DNA of 64,000 nucleotides from assembly GCA_945285405.1 (NCBI GenBank), contig CALYQJ010000002.1, positions 1-64,000 on the forward strand. The letters run 5' to 3'. Position 1 is the stretch's first letter; the number at the start of each line of letters is the position of its first letter. The notes under the pieces were generated by a model that saw nothing but the letters and a program-made list of their open reading frames with translations, made no database searches and was not told where the DNA came from. The position numbers and the translations under genes are program-made. Origin of the DNA: an uncultured Lactobacillaceae bacterium (GTDB lineage Bacteria; Bacillota; Bacilli; Lactobacillales; Lactobacillaceae). Below are positions 46,797 to 55,383 of the stretch, piece by piece.

Positions 46797-49163
46797 TCAT
46801 TGAAAATTAACTATAGTAGCACCATGACCACCTTCATTTGCTGGAGCATAATGAAAATTGGCAACTCGTGAATTATTTTTTAATGTTTCATGTACTAAAT
46901 TACGAATTGTTCCTGTACCAAAACCATGAATAATAATTACGGAAGGATAATTAGATAAAAGACTGGCATCGATAAAATGATCCAATTCATTTTGTGCTTC
47001 ATCATAGCGTTTGCCTCTTAAGTCTAAACGACCACTTGGTATTTCACTATTTCTCTTTAAACCCGATTTTATCTTACTTTTAATTTTAGGTTTTACAAAA
47101 GTATCATTACTTTTTTTGGTTTTTTCTAATTGATCAGCTGACACAGTCATTTTGAGAATACCTATTTGTACTAACCATGAATTATTACTCATTTTTTTAA
47201 GTAAGACACCTTTTTTTTCATAGTTTGGCAAATAAACCGTATCCCCTTTTTTTAATTCTTTGTCCGCTTTTACTTTCTTTAAAACAGGATTATTCTTTAA
47301 TAGTGGATTTTTTAGTGCTTTCATTTTAGTTTTTGCATCAATAATTGTATTAGGGCTTAAATTATTATTTTTACCTTGTTGCTGTAAATTATTAATTATT
47401 TGCTGTGTCTCTTTTTCTGCACGAGTTACAATTTGAGAGGCTTTTTGCTGAGCTTGACTTATTATTTTATCTTGTTGATGCATTAACTGTTCTTTAGCTA
47501 AGTCTAACTGAGTTTGAATCTGTACTAAACGTTCTTTTTGCTTAATAATTTCTGCTTTATTTAATTGGAGCTGTTTTCGATCATTTTCTAAATTATCTAG
47601 CATTTCATTAATTCCAACAGTATCATTATCCATTAAATCCTCTGCATTTTTTATAATATTCATATTTAAACCTAGGCGTTCTGAAATAGCAAAAGCATTG
47701 GAACGGCCTGGTATTCCAATTAATAAATGATAAGTAGGAGATAATGTATCCAAATTAAACTCCATACTAGCATTCTCTACTTCTTTCGTATTATATGCAT
47801 ACAGTTTCAATTCGGGATAATGTGTAGTTGCAATAACAAATGATCCAATTTTTTTTAAATATTTCAAAATACTAATAGCTAAACTGGCTCCCTCTTCTGG
47901 ATCAGTCCCAGCTCCAATTTCATCAAATAAAATCAACGAATCTTTACTGCAATCTTTTAAAATATTTACAATATTCTTCATATGAGAGGAAAAAGTTGAA
48001 AGATTTTGTTCAATTGATTGTTCGTCTCCAATGTCTGCTAAAATATCAGAAAATATAGTGATTTCACTTCCTTCATTAGCAGGAATATAAAGACCAGATT
48101 GTCCCATGATTTGAATTAACCCAACAGTTTTTAAAGTAATGGTTTTTCCACCAGTATTGGGTCCAGTAATTACCATTTGAAGATTTTTTCCACCCAAAAA
48201 AAAGTCATTTTTTACAACTTTTTTGGAATCAATTAATGGATGAAAAGCTGCTTTAAGCTTAATTTCCTGATTTTGAGAAATTATCGGTAAAGTAGCATTT
48301 ATTTGTTTTGCATATAATGCTTTTGCTTGAGCAAAATCTAAATCATAGATTAAACGTGCATTAAAAATTAAAGAATCTGATTCTTCAAACACATCTTGAG
48401 ATATTTCACTTAAAATTCTTTGAATTTCCGTTTTTTCTTGATGAAATGCTAGCTGTAATTCATTATTTAAGTTTAAAATAATTTGCGGTTCAATGAATAA
48501 AGTTTGCCCTGTAGCACTTTGATCATGAACTATTCCTCCAAAATGAATTTTATTTTCAGCTTTTACAGGTAAAACTTGACGATTATCACGAATTGTAATT
48601 AATGGTTCACTTAAATATTTAGCTTCTGGACCATGAATAATCTGTTCTAAACATTTTTTTTGCTCATTTTTTAGACTATTAATCCTTCGGCGAATTTTAA
48701 ATAATTCACTACTAGCGCGATCAAGAATATTTCCTTCTTCATCTACTGAACGATTAAGTCGTGCCAAAAGTTCCTGATTAACTTGAACATGAACCAAAAA
48801 ATCATTAAAAAAAATTAAATCTATTTTTCTTTCTTTTAAATTAGCTGTAAATTCAATTAAATTATTAGAAATTCGCAAAACTAACAAAATCTGGGCTAAT
48901 TCTCTTCCAGAAGGAATACTTTGTTTCTGGATTCGATTAATTATAGGAATAATATTTGCAACTTTGCTAATAGGGAAACCGCCAAAAAGTCGTAAAATAT
49001 TTACTGCGTCTGTGGTTTGATTTATTGCTGATTGAACAATTTTCTGTTCTTTTTGGGGAATTAATCGATTAATTTTTGATTGAGCAGGATCAGTTATAGC
49101 ATAACCTGCAATTTGTTGTTTAATTTTTGCAAATTCTAAAATCTCTAAAACTTTTTTATTCAA
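46797..49163 (-). CDS. mutS2: Endonuclease MutS2 / ribosome-collision splitting factor
   Basis: Protein of 788 residues, normal length. The P-loop GPNTGGKT (near residue 334) and Walker B LILFDEIGAGTDP are in the MutS ATPase core. A long coiled-coil region (about 510-590) follows, and the C-terminal Smr nuclease domain has LDLRGKRYDEA and HGFGTG. It lacks the mismatch-recognition domain of MutS1; in Bacillus MutS2 splits collided ribosomes. The start is TTG with GGAG 13 bases upstream, which is distant. It is the last gene of the ireB-yqgF-DUF1292-cvpA run. Confidence 0.95.
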   Translation of the reverse strand: MNKKVLEILEFAKIKQQIAGYAITDPAQSKINRLIPQKEQKIVQSAINQTTDAVNILRLFGGFPISKVANIIPIINRIQKQSIPSGRELAQILLVLRISNNLIEFTANLKERKIDLIFFNDFLVHVQVNQELLARLNRSVDEEGNILDRASSELFKIRRRINSLKNEQKKCLEQIIHGPEAKYLSEPLITIRDNRQVLPVKAENKIHFGGIVHDQSATGQTLFIEPQIILNLNNELQLAFHQEKTEIQRILSEISQDVFEESDSLIFNARLIYDLDFAQAKALYAKQINATLPIISQNQEIKLKAAFHPLIDSKKVVKNDFFLGGKNLQMVITGPNTGGKTITLKTVGLIQIMGQSGLYIPANEGSEITIFSDILADIGDEQSIEQNLSTFSSHMKNIVNILKDCSKDSLILFDEIGAGTDPEEGASLAISILKYLKKIGSFVIATTHYPELKLYAYNTKEVENASMEFNLDTLSPTYHLLIGIPGRSNAFAISERLGLNMNIIKNAEDLMDNDTVGINEMLDNLENDRKQLQLNKAEIIKQKERLVQIQTQLDLAKEQLMHQQDKIISQAQQKASQIVTRAEKETQQIINNLQQQGKNNNLSPNTIIDAKTKMKALKNPLLKNNPVLKKVKADKELKKGDTVYLPNYEKKGVLLKKMSNNSWLVQIGILKMTVSADQLEKTKKSNDTFVKPKIKSKIKSGLKRNSEIPSGRLDLRGKRYDEAQNELDHFIDASLLSNYPSVIIIHGFGTGTIRNLVHETLKNNSRVANFHYAPANEGGHGATIVNFQ

Positions 49164-49182
49164 TTAAAATACTATGCTCCAT

Positions 49183-49707
49183 CTAAAACCAAAAGCGGTT
49201 AAATATCCAACCCATTGGTCCTTTTAAAATAAAATTGACTAAAAATGAATGGGACAAAGAATTCTGCAATCCTTTTAACGGCAACATTGCCAAAACGCTT
49301 AAAACTAAATAAATTCCAAACATTGCTGTAATTAATCCCATAATACCCGCACAAATTTGATAAAACCTAGAAGTAGGGACTAATTGAAAACCCTTAATAA
49401 AAACTTCTAAAAATCGAATTAACATGCAAAAACTGAAATAAAAAATCATAAAAGAAACAATCTTATAAAAAGATTCTTCAATTTTAAAAACATTGACTTG
49501 AGAATAAAAATATAAAGGCTTTTCATTCGTAACTGAGACATAAGGAATATAAAGTGAAAATGTACGCCAAAAAAAAGGATAAATAAAAAATGCCAAATAT
49601 CCGGCAAGAAGATATCCCAGAAAAACGCTAATTTCTAATTTAAATCCCCTTTTAACGGCAAAATAAACAGAATAAAATATCCACCCAACAATTATTAAAC
49701 TACCCAC
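49183..49707 (-). CDS. CvpA family membrane protein
   Basis: Membrane protein of 174 residues with four hydrophobic segments and the family-like VKRGFKLEISVFLGYLLAG near residues 18-36. CvpA was first linked to colicin V production; in Firmicutes it is an uncharacterised envelope protein, usually just before mutS2. The start is GTG, with AAGG 12 bases upstream. Its usual neighbours are in place on both sides. Confidence 0.85.
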   Translation of the reverse strand: MGSLIIVGWIFYSVYFAVKRGFKLEISVFLGYLLAGYLAFFIYPFFWRTFSLYIPYVSVTNEKPLYFYSQVNVFKIEESFYKIVSFMIFYFSFCMLIRFLEVFIKGFQLVPTSRFYQICAGIMGLITAMFGIYLVLSVLAMLPLKGLQNSLSHSFLVNFILKGPMGWIFNRFWF

Positions 49708-49715
49708 GATTAAGT

Positions 49716-50057
49716 CTAACCTTGATTTAGATTTTCATCATCTAGAAATGTATTTAGAACTTCTTCTATCATATCCATCTCCTCATCATCTTCAATAGCT
49801 GTTAAGTCACCAAACTTACCACTACCCTCAGGTTCCAGAGTATAAGAATACGCTTCGACGTTAATTACTCCTTTTTCCTCATCGACTGTTGGATAAACTA
49901 GAACGTATGATTTACCATAATCCTCGGAATCAAAGGCAAAAAGAACAGTATATTCAATTTTATTTCCTTTATCGTCCATTAAAACAATTTTTCGGAAATT
50001 TTCATCATTTTGGGGTAAATTTTCCCCTAATTCTTTATTATTATTTTCTTCAGTCAT
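49716..50057 (-). CDS. DUF1292 domain protein
   Basis: Small acidic protein of 113 residues. The family core IVLMDDKGNKIEYTVLFAFDSEDYGKSYVLVYP is followed by an acidic tail (DDEEMDMIEEVLNTFLDDE). Function unknown. The start is set at ATG 50057, seven bases after AGGTG, within the end of yqgF. It sits between yqgF and cvpA, its conserved place in Lactobacillales. Confidence 0.9.
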   Translation of the reverse strand: MTEENNNKELGENLPQNDENFRKIVLMDDKGNKIEYTVLFAFDSEDYGKSYVLVYPTVDEEKGVINVEAYSYTLEPEGSGKFGDLTAIEDDEEMDMIEEVLNTFLDDENLNQG

Positions 50058-50493
50058 TTTTTTCACCTAATTTGTAATTACGATCTAAATATGTTTGTAA
50101 AATAAAAGAAGCTGCCAATTTATCAACTGCTTTTTTTTGCTTTCGTCTAGACACATCAGCCTCTTTAACCAAAACACGATTTGCCGCAACTGTTGATAAA
50201 CGTTCATCAATTAAATGCACTGGTAATTTAAACTTATTCTCAAGCTTTTTTTTAAAAGCTTCAGAAGCTTTTGCTCGTACACCAATAGTATTATTCATAT
50301 TTTTAGGATAACCGAGAACAATCTCATCAATTTGATATTCTTTAACAATTTCCTTTAGACGTTTCAATCCAAAATTATTATTCGCTGAATCAATTGAAAT
50401 TATTTCTAAACTTTGCGCAGTAAATCCCATTAAATCACTATAAGCAACTCCTAAAGTTTTTGTACCTAAATCTAGTCCAAGATATCTTTTCAT
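50050..50493 (-). CDS. yqgF: Putative pre-16S rRNA nuclease / Holliday junction resolvase-like
   Basis: RNase H-fold protein of 147 residues of the YqgF/RuvX family, implicated in 5'-end maturation of 16S rRNA. The acidic active-site residues lie in [16 protein letters not shown] (near residues 5-20), EIVLGYP and LIDERLST. It overlaps the DUF965/ireB gene by four bases (ATGA) and DUF1292 by eight. The ribosome-binding site is weak, so coupling to ireB is likely. Confidence 0.93.
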   Translation of the reverse strand: MKRYLGLDLGTKTLGVAYSDLMGFTAQSLEIISIDSANNNFGLKRLKEIVKEYQIDEIVLGYPKNMNNTIGVRAKASEAFKKKLENKFKLPVHLIDERLSTVAANRVLVKEADVSRRKQKKAVDKLAASFILQTYLDRNYKLGEKND

Positions 50494-50753
50494 TGAATAT
50501 GATTATCTTTCAAATAACTACGAACCAATACTTCAATAATTTCATCTCGTTCATGCTTTCGAATCAAATTACGAGCATCATTATGCCTGGGAATATAAGC
50601 CGGATCTCCTGATAAAAGATAGCCGACAATTTGATATATTGGATTATAACCTTTTTCTTCTAATGATTGATAAACCGATTGCAAAGTTTCTTTTACATTT
50701 TTTGCATCACTTTCTGGAAATTCAAAATGCATCGTACTATCAAAACTACTCAT
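50490..50753 (-). CDS. ireB: IreB family regulatory phosphoprotein (DUF965)
   Basis: Protein of 87 residues. In Enterococcus IreB is a substrate of the Ser/Thr kinase IreK and affects cell-wall stress tolerance. The family stretches [36 protein letters not shown] and REEIIE-like region ([12 protein letters not shown]) are present. The start is ATG 50753, with GAGGTG just upstream. It heads the run into mutS2. alaS, which usually precedes it, is absent from this locus. Confidence 0.9.
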   Translation of the reverse strand: MSSFDSTMHFEFPESDAKNVKETLQSVYQSLEEKGYNPIYQIVGYLLSGDPAYIPRHNDARNLIRKHERDEIIEVLVRSYLKDNHIQ

Positions 50754-51251
50754 CTGCCACCTCACTGAAACATCTCAAAATTTATTTATATTTTAATCTA
50801 AACTAAAATAAAATTACTACTTAAAATTTATAATTCCTTTTTAAAAAACCTGAAAAAGTTAGAATATCCCGGTTTATTATTGTCTTTTTAAGTTTCTTTT
50901 GATACATTAGATTTATCAGGAAAAACAATTAGCAATAGGATTAAACTCGGGCATTATTGGTACTTAGCTATTTAACTTTTTCTAAACTAAAATCTAAATA
51001 TTTTTAATTAATGACAACTTTAATTAAAAGCTTTTAGTTTAATTTATTCCAGTTTAAACATATCTTACCATGTACCTCTCTTTAATGGTCTCAGTTTATC
51101 AAAAAATGTTCGCAAACCATTAAAAATTAATATTATTTTTGTTTTTGTAACATTTTTGACATCTCAAAAATTTTTCAGCTATAACTTTTTTAACAATATT
51201 TTTTCCCGATAAAAAGTACAGCAAAATTTAATCGTTAGGAAAATAAGAATT
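50754..51251. other. AT-rich gap between ireB and thrB
   Basis: No gene, tRNA or T-box was recognised. The gap holds the divergent promoters of ireB and thrB, which cannot be assigned with confidence. alaS is expected here from the conserved order alaS-ireB-yqgF and is not present; it must lie elsewhere. Confidence 0.5.
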
Positions 51252-52172
51252 ATGTATAAAATTAAAGTTCCAGCTTCTAGTTCAAATCTTGGCCCAGGAT
51301 TTGATACATTAGGAATAGCTTTAAATCTCTACTTAACTCTCGAGATTGGCGAAGAAACAGATGAATGGGTTGTTGAGCATAATAATGGCAAATATATGCC
51401 TACTGATAAACATAACTATATTGTCAAATCGGCATTAAATATAGATAAAAATTTAAAACCCCACCATCTAATTATTCACTCAGACATTCCAATTGCTCGA
51501 GGATTAGGTTCTTCATCAAGTGCTTTAGTTGCCGGTATTATAATGGCTAATTTAATTAGCAATTTAAAAATGTCTGATGAAGATATTCTTAATAAAGCTG
51601 TAGAAATTGAAGGACACCCTGACAGTGTCGCTCCAATTATTTATGGTGGAATAACAAGTGCAATGTATTTCCATAAACGAAAAGAATTGATATGTGAAAA
51701 ACTTCCAATTCCATCTTGGAACGCTTTAACATTTATTCCTCATCGAAAGCTTTCAACAAAAATTTCTCGTAATATACTGCCAGATACTATCCCATTTTGG
51801 AATGGAATTCGGACCAATTCAGCATCTTTAATGATGATTACCGCTTTATATAATCAGGATTATCGAACAGTTTTTCGAATGATGGAAATGGATTTAATTC
51901 ATGAACCTTTTCGTAAGAAACTTGTACCAGAATTAGACGAAATTCGTAAACTAGCTCATACAATCGGAATTCATGGAACATATCTTTCAGGTTCTGGACC
52001 ATCTATCATTACTTATGGAACTCGAGACAAAATGTCAAAGCTTCAATCACTTATTAATCAAAATGAATCTTTTAATGGCTCAACGCGTATTCTGCAAATT
52101 GAAGCTAATGGTTATAGTATTTCCAATACTGATGAAGATGATGATTTTTATTTTATTCAAGATTTACTTTAA
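51252..52172 (+). CDS. thrB: Homoserine kinase
   Basis: GHMP kinase of 306 residues that phosphorylates homoserine for threonine synthesis. The N-terminal KVPASSSNLGPGFDTLGIAL and the ATP loop PIARGLGSSSSALVAG (near residues 81-96) are diagnostic, and GTYLSGSGPSI is the C-terminal motif. It is alone: neither hom (homoserine dehydrogenase) nor thrC is next to it. AGGAAA precedes the ATG, and a strong terminator follows. Confidence 0.93.
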   Translation: MYKIKVPASSSNLGPGFDTLGIALNLYLTLEIGEETDEWVVEHNNGKYMPTDKHNYIVKSALNIDKNLKPHHLIIHSDIPIARGLGSSSSALVAGIIMANLISNLKMSDEDILNKAVEIEGHPDSVAPIIYGGITSAMYFHKRKELICEKLPIPSWNALTFIPHRKLSTKISRNILPDTIPFWNGIRTNSASLMMITALYNQDYRTVFRMMEMDLIHEPFRKKLVPELDEIRKLAHTIGIHGTYLSGSGPSIITYGTRDKMSKLQSLINQNESFNGSTRILQIEANGYSISNTDEDDDFYFIQDLL

Positions 52173-52177
52173 CTTTT

Positions 52178-52208
52178 AAAGCCAGAAATCAATAATTTCT
52201 GGCTTTTT
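52178..52208. terminator. Terminator between thrB and smpB
   Basis: AAAGCCAGAAAT (52178-52189) pairs with ATTTCTGGCTTT (52195-52206) around a short loop, with T on the right. It can serve both convergent transcripts. Confidence 0.92.
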
Positions 52209-52223
52209 AATATAATTAAATAT

Positions 52224-52697
52224 TTAATGAACTTGACTAAACTTAAAACTACGTTTAATTTCCCTATTTAATTCTTTACGTTTGAGGCTCTCTCTTTTAT
52301 CATAATTCTTTTTACCTTTAGCAACACCAATTAAAACTTTAGCAAATCCATGCTTTAAATAAACTTTTAATGGTACAATTGTCATTCCAACCGCAACTGT
52401 TTCTTTATTTAGACGAGAAATTTCCTTTTTGTGAAGTAATAAGCGACGAGGTCTTACAGGATCATGATTATAAATATTTCCTTGTTCATACTCACTAATG
52501 TGAACATTATTTAATGTAGCTTGCCCTTCTTTTATCGATATATAACCATCACGTAAATTAATTTTTCCTGCTCTTACCGACTTTATTTCTGTACCTTGTA
52601 ATGCAATCCCTGCTTCTATAGTGTCACTAATTATATAAAGATGATTTGCCTGACGGTTACTAGCTAATATATTATTGCTATTTTTTTTCATTGACAT
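52224..52697 (-). CDS. smpB: SsrA-binding protein SmpB
   Basis: Binds tmRNA for trans-translation. The protein has 157 residues from ATG 52697 (MSMKK; an in-frame ATG at 52691 is equally possible). [25 protein letters not shown] and [24 protein letters not shown] are typical. It overlaps rnr by 20 bases without a good Shine-Dalgarno, so it depends on rnr translation. tmRNA itself is not adjacent. An upstream frame from 52733 has no ribosome-binding site. Confidence 0.94.
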   Translation of the reverse strand: MSMKKNSNNILASNRQANHLYIISDTIEAGIALQGTEIKSVRAGKINLRDGYISIKEGQATLNNVHISEYEQGNIYNHDPVRPRRLLLHKKEISRLNKETVAVGMTIVPLKVYLKHGFAKVLIGVAKGKKNYDKRESLKRKELNREIKRSFKFSQVH

Positions 52698-54906
52698 TAA
52701 TAAAGTGCCGTCCTTCTGGATGTGTAAAATCACTTACTCCCATAAATTCAGGGGCAATTTCACTTTGAGTATCCTCCGTTAAAACAAAGTCGATTTGGTG
52801 TAATTCAACATTTACATTAACCAATTTAACTCTAACAGGTTGTCCAACGCGATACATTTTTCTTTTCTTTTCACCAACTAAAGCTAATAAATCTTCCGAA
52901 AAATTGTAGTAATCATCTTTTAATGTAGAAATATGAACTAATCCCTCGACTGTATTTGGTAAAGTAATAAAAAGTCCAAAACTAACTGCCGATCCAATAA
53001 CACCATCAAATTCTTGACCAATTTTATCTTCCATAAATTCAGCCTTTTTTAAATCTAATACATCCCGCTCAACATCAACAGACACACGTTCTCGTATTGA
53101 AGATTGTTCCGCAATATCATCAATTTTATTAACTATTTTAGTTTTATCAGTCTGATCTGAAGCATTTTGAGCTAAATAATGATGAATTAATCTGTGAGAA
53201 ATTAAATCAGGATAACGTCTTATAGGAGAAGTAAAATGAGTATAATATTTTGCTCCAATCCCATAATGTCCCAAAGGTTCCCTAGCATAATGTGCCTGCT
53301 TCATTGAACGTAACATCTTTGTTATAACAATTTCTTCATCTTTAGTACCTTTTGCTTGTTCTAAAATAGATTGCATAACTTTAGGAGACTTCGGATCCAC
53401 ATTATTAGGTCTTTGATAACCAATTGTATTAGCAAACGTTAAGAAGTCGGTTAGTTTATCAGCATCAGGAACCTCATGAACACGATAAATAAAAGGCAAA
53501 TGTTGATCAAAATAAGCTTTAGCTACTGTTTCATTAGCAGCTAACATGAAAGATTCAATCATTTTTTCAGCATCTTTACGCTCCCTGATTTTGATATCAA
53601 TTGGACGACCTTCTTTATCAAGAATAATTTCCGGTTCATGCTCTTCAAATTCAATTGCACCTCTTTTAGAACGCATTCGATTTAAAATCTTATGAAGAGA
53701 TTTCATGTTTTCCAATGTTGTTCGAAGTTTTTGATAAATTTCAGGTACATCTTCATTTGCAAAAGTAGCATTAACTAAATTGTAGGTTAAACGACCTTTA
53801 GACCTAATTATTGATGGAAAAATATAATGATTAACCGTTTTTCCTTGAGAATCTATCTCCATTTCACAAGTCATAGTTAATCGATCCACACCAGGATTTA
53901 AAGAACAAATACCATTAGACAATTTAAAAGGTAACATAGGCACTACTTCACCTACTAAATAAGTACTTGTTCCACGTTTATATGCTTCTTGATCTAAAGG
54001 AGATCCTTCTTTAACATAACTTGCAACATCCGCAATATGTACACCTAACAAATAATTTCCATTTGGTAAAGTTTTTAACCCAACTGCATCATCAAAATCC
54101 TTTGAATCATCACCATCAATAGTAACTACAGTTTCAGCAGTTAAATCTTTTCGTCCAACTCGATCAATATCTTGTACTTTTTCTGGAATTTTTTCTGATT
54201 GTATTTTGACATCTTCAGGAAATTCCAAAGGTAAATCATAAGTTTTTAAAACACTTAAAACATCAACACCTGGAGCATCTTTATTACCTAAAACTTCTTT
54301 TTTTATTCCCAATAAAGCATCAGGATGATTACGAGAAGGGTAATCAGTAATTTTAGCAACAACAATATCATGTAATTTTAAGTTTGAAGAATTATCTTTT
54401 AAATATAAGGGTATCTTACTCAATTTACTATCTAAAGGACGTAAATAGCCTTCATAACCTTCACTTAATCGCTTAAAATTAGTAGTCGCTAAATACTCAC
54501 CAATGATTTCAGTTTTTTTACGTTCTTTAATTTGGGTTACATAACCTGAAGCACCTCGATGTGCTTCCAAATCAGCAGAATTTGTCAATATAACCTTAAC
54601 TTCATCACCATTTAAAGCAAAATGAGTTTTACTTGGAGGAATAAAAATTGATAACTCAATTTCTGGTAAATCAACAAATCCAAAGCCTTTATCTGTTCCT
54701 TTAAAAATTCCAACTAAATCTCTTGCATCTTCATTAAAAACCACATGATCTAAATCTAGAAGAAATATTCTATGCTGCTGAGAAAGATGTTTAAGTGAAT
54801 CTATAATTGATCGATTTGAATCGCCAAAATCATTTAAGTTAATAATTTTTTGCTCATTATAATTTTTTAATTTTTTAAGTTTAGTTAATAATTGTTTTTC
54901 GTTCAT
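52678..54906 (-). CDS. rnr: Ribonuclease R
   Basis: 3'-5' exoribonuclease of 742 residues. Cold-shock domains occupy about residues 50-230. The RNB catalytic core carries [14 protein letters not shown] with the metal aspartates, and [18 protein letters not shown]. The C-terminal S1 domain has [16 protein letters not shown]. It degrades structured RNA, and works with SmpB/tmRNA. The start is ATG 54906, which lies 17 bases after the terminator T-run; the longer frame from TTG 54939 would read through the hairpin and is unlikely. Confidence 0.95.
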   Translation of the reverse strand: MNEKQLLTKLKKLKNYNEQKIINLNDFGDSNRSIIDSLKHLSQQHRIFLLDLDHVVFNEDARDLVGIFKGTDKGFGFVDLPEIELSIFIPPSKTHFALNGDEVKVILTNSADLEAHRGASGYVTQIKERKKTEIIGEYLATTNFKRLSEGYEGYLRPLDSKLSKIPLYLKDNSSNLKLHDIVVAKITDYPSRNHPDALLGIKKEVLGNKDAPGVDVLSVLKTYDLPLEFPEDVKIQSEKIPEKVQDIDRVGRKDLTAETVVTIDGDDSKDFDDAVGLKTLPNGNYLLGVHIADVASYVKEGSPLDQEAYKRGTSTYLVGEVVPMLPFKLSNGICSLNPGVDRLTMTCEMEIDSQGKTVNHYIFPSIIRSKGRLTYNLVNATFANEDVPEIYQKLRTTLENMKSLHKILNRMRSKRGAIEFEEHEPEIILDKEGRPIDIKIRERKDAEKMIESFMLAANETVAKAYFDQHLPFIYRVHEVPDADKLTDFLTFANTIGYQRPNNVDPKSPKVMQSILEQAKGTKDEEIVITKMLRSMKQAHYAREPLGHYGIGAKYYTHFTSPIRRYPDLISHRLIHHYLAQNASDQTDKTKIVNKIDDIAEQSSIRERVSVDVERDVLDLKKAEFMEDKIGQEFDGVIGSAVSFGLFITLPNTVEGLVHISTLKDDYYNFSEDLLALVGEKKRKMYRVGQPVRVKLVNVNVELHQIDFVLTEDTQSEIAPEFMGVSDFTHPEGRHFINVNEKK

Positions 54907-54922
54907 AAATCTCTGAGGAAAT

Positions 54923-54956
54923 AAAAACGGGTGACTCAAATAAATCGAATCACCCG
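54923..54956 (-). terminator. Terminator hairpin between secG and rnr
   Basis: On the minus strand CGGGTGA (54950-54956) pairs with TCACCCG (54928-54934) around a 15-base loop, then five T. It lies between the secG stop and the rnr start, which is only 17 bases downstream, leaving no room for a further promoter. rnr and smpB therefore need read-through, so the site may be a control point. Confidence 0.8.
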
Positions 54957-54990
54957 TCCCTACTTCCCTTACTTTCTATAATAAAAAGTT

Positions 54991-55224
54991 TTAATGGGAA
55001 GACATATATACTAAAATCATGGATAAAACAAAGAAGATGATTCCCAAGATCCATGTTACTTTCTCCATAAATGCTTCAAAACCACGTGACTTTTTAGCAC
55101 TATATAGGTCACTACCACCACCTGATAAAGCACTTAAAGCATCCTGTTGCTTTTGAGGTTGGAGCATTACTGCAATAACAATCAAAATCGAGTCAATAAT
55201 TAACAATATTTGGAAAATGCGCAT
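54991..55224 (-). CDS. secG: Preprotein translocase subunit SecG
   Basis: Small membrane subunit of the Sec translocon, 77 residues with two membrane segments (about 5-23 and 54-73). The loop motif with SALSGGGSDLYSAKKSRGFEAFMEK is characteristic. The start is ATG 55224, six bases after GAGG; a longer frame from GTG 55236 overlaps that site. secG-rnr-smpB is the conserved Firmicutes order. Confidence 0.94.
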   Translation of the reverse strand: MRIFQILLIIDSILIVIAVMLQPQKQQDALSALSGGGSDLYSAKKSRGFEAFMEKVTWILGIIFFVLSMILVYMSSH

Positions 55225-55333
55225 AAATATCCTCACAAAATAATCTAAGGTTTATTCTACCATAATTTAAATAAATGTCGAGTTATTTCATCAAAGTTTA
55301 AATTAATCCACACTTAATATTCAACTTATTAAT

Positions 55334-55360
55334 AAAAAAAGCGATTTTGTTTTAAACCGC
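55334..55360 (-). terminator. Terminator of pepO
   Basis: On the minus strand GCGGTTT (55354-55360) pairs with AAATCGC (55341-55347, one G-T pair), then seven T. Confidence 0.75.
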
Positions 55361-55383
55361 CCATAATTATGTATCCTATTTCT

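Noticed and set aside
49707..49716. Non-canonical start for cvpA upstream of the GTG
   Set aside because: The GTG start aligns well with typical CvpA N-terminal length, so no unusual start is needed.
50766..51251. T-box or tRNA synthetase leader upstream of ireB
   Set aside because: No T-box sequence or antiterminator structure, and no synthetase gene follows.
52178..52223. tmRNA gene next to smpB
   Set aside because: The space after smpB holds only a terminator and then thrB; no tRNA-like ends or tag frame.
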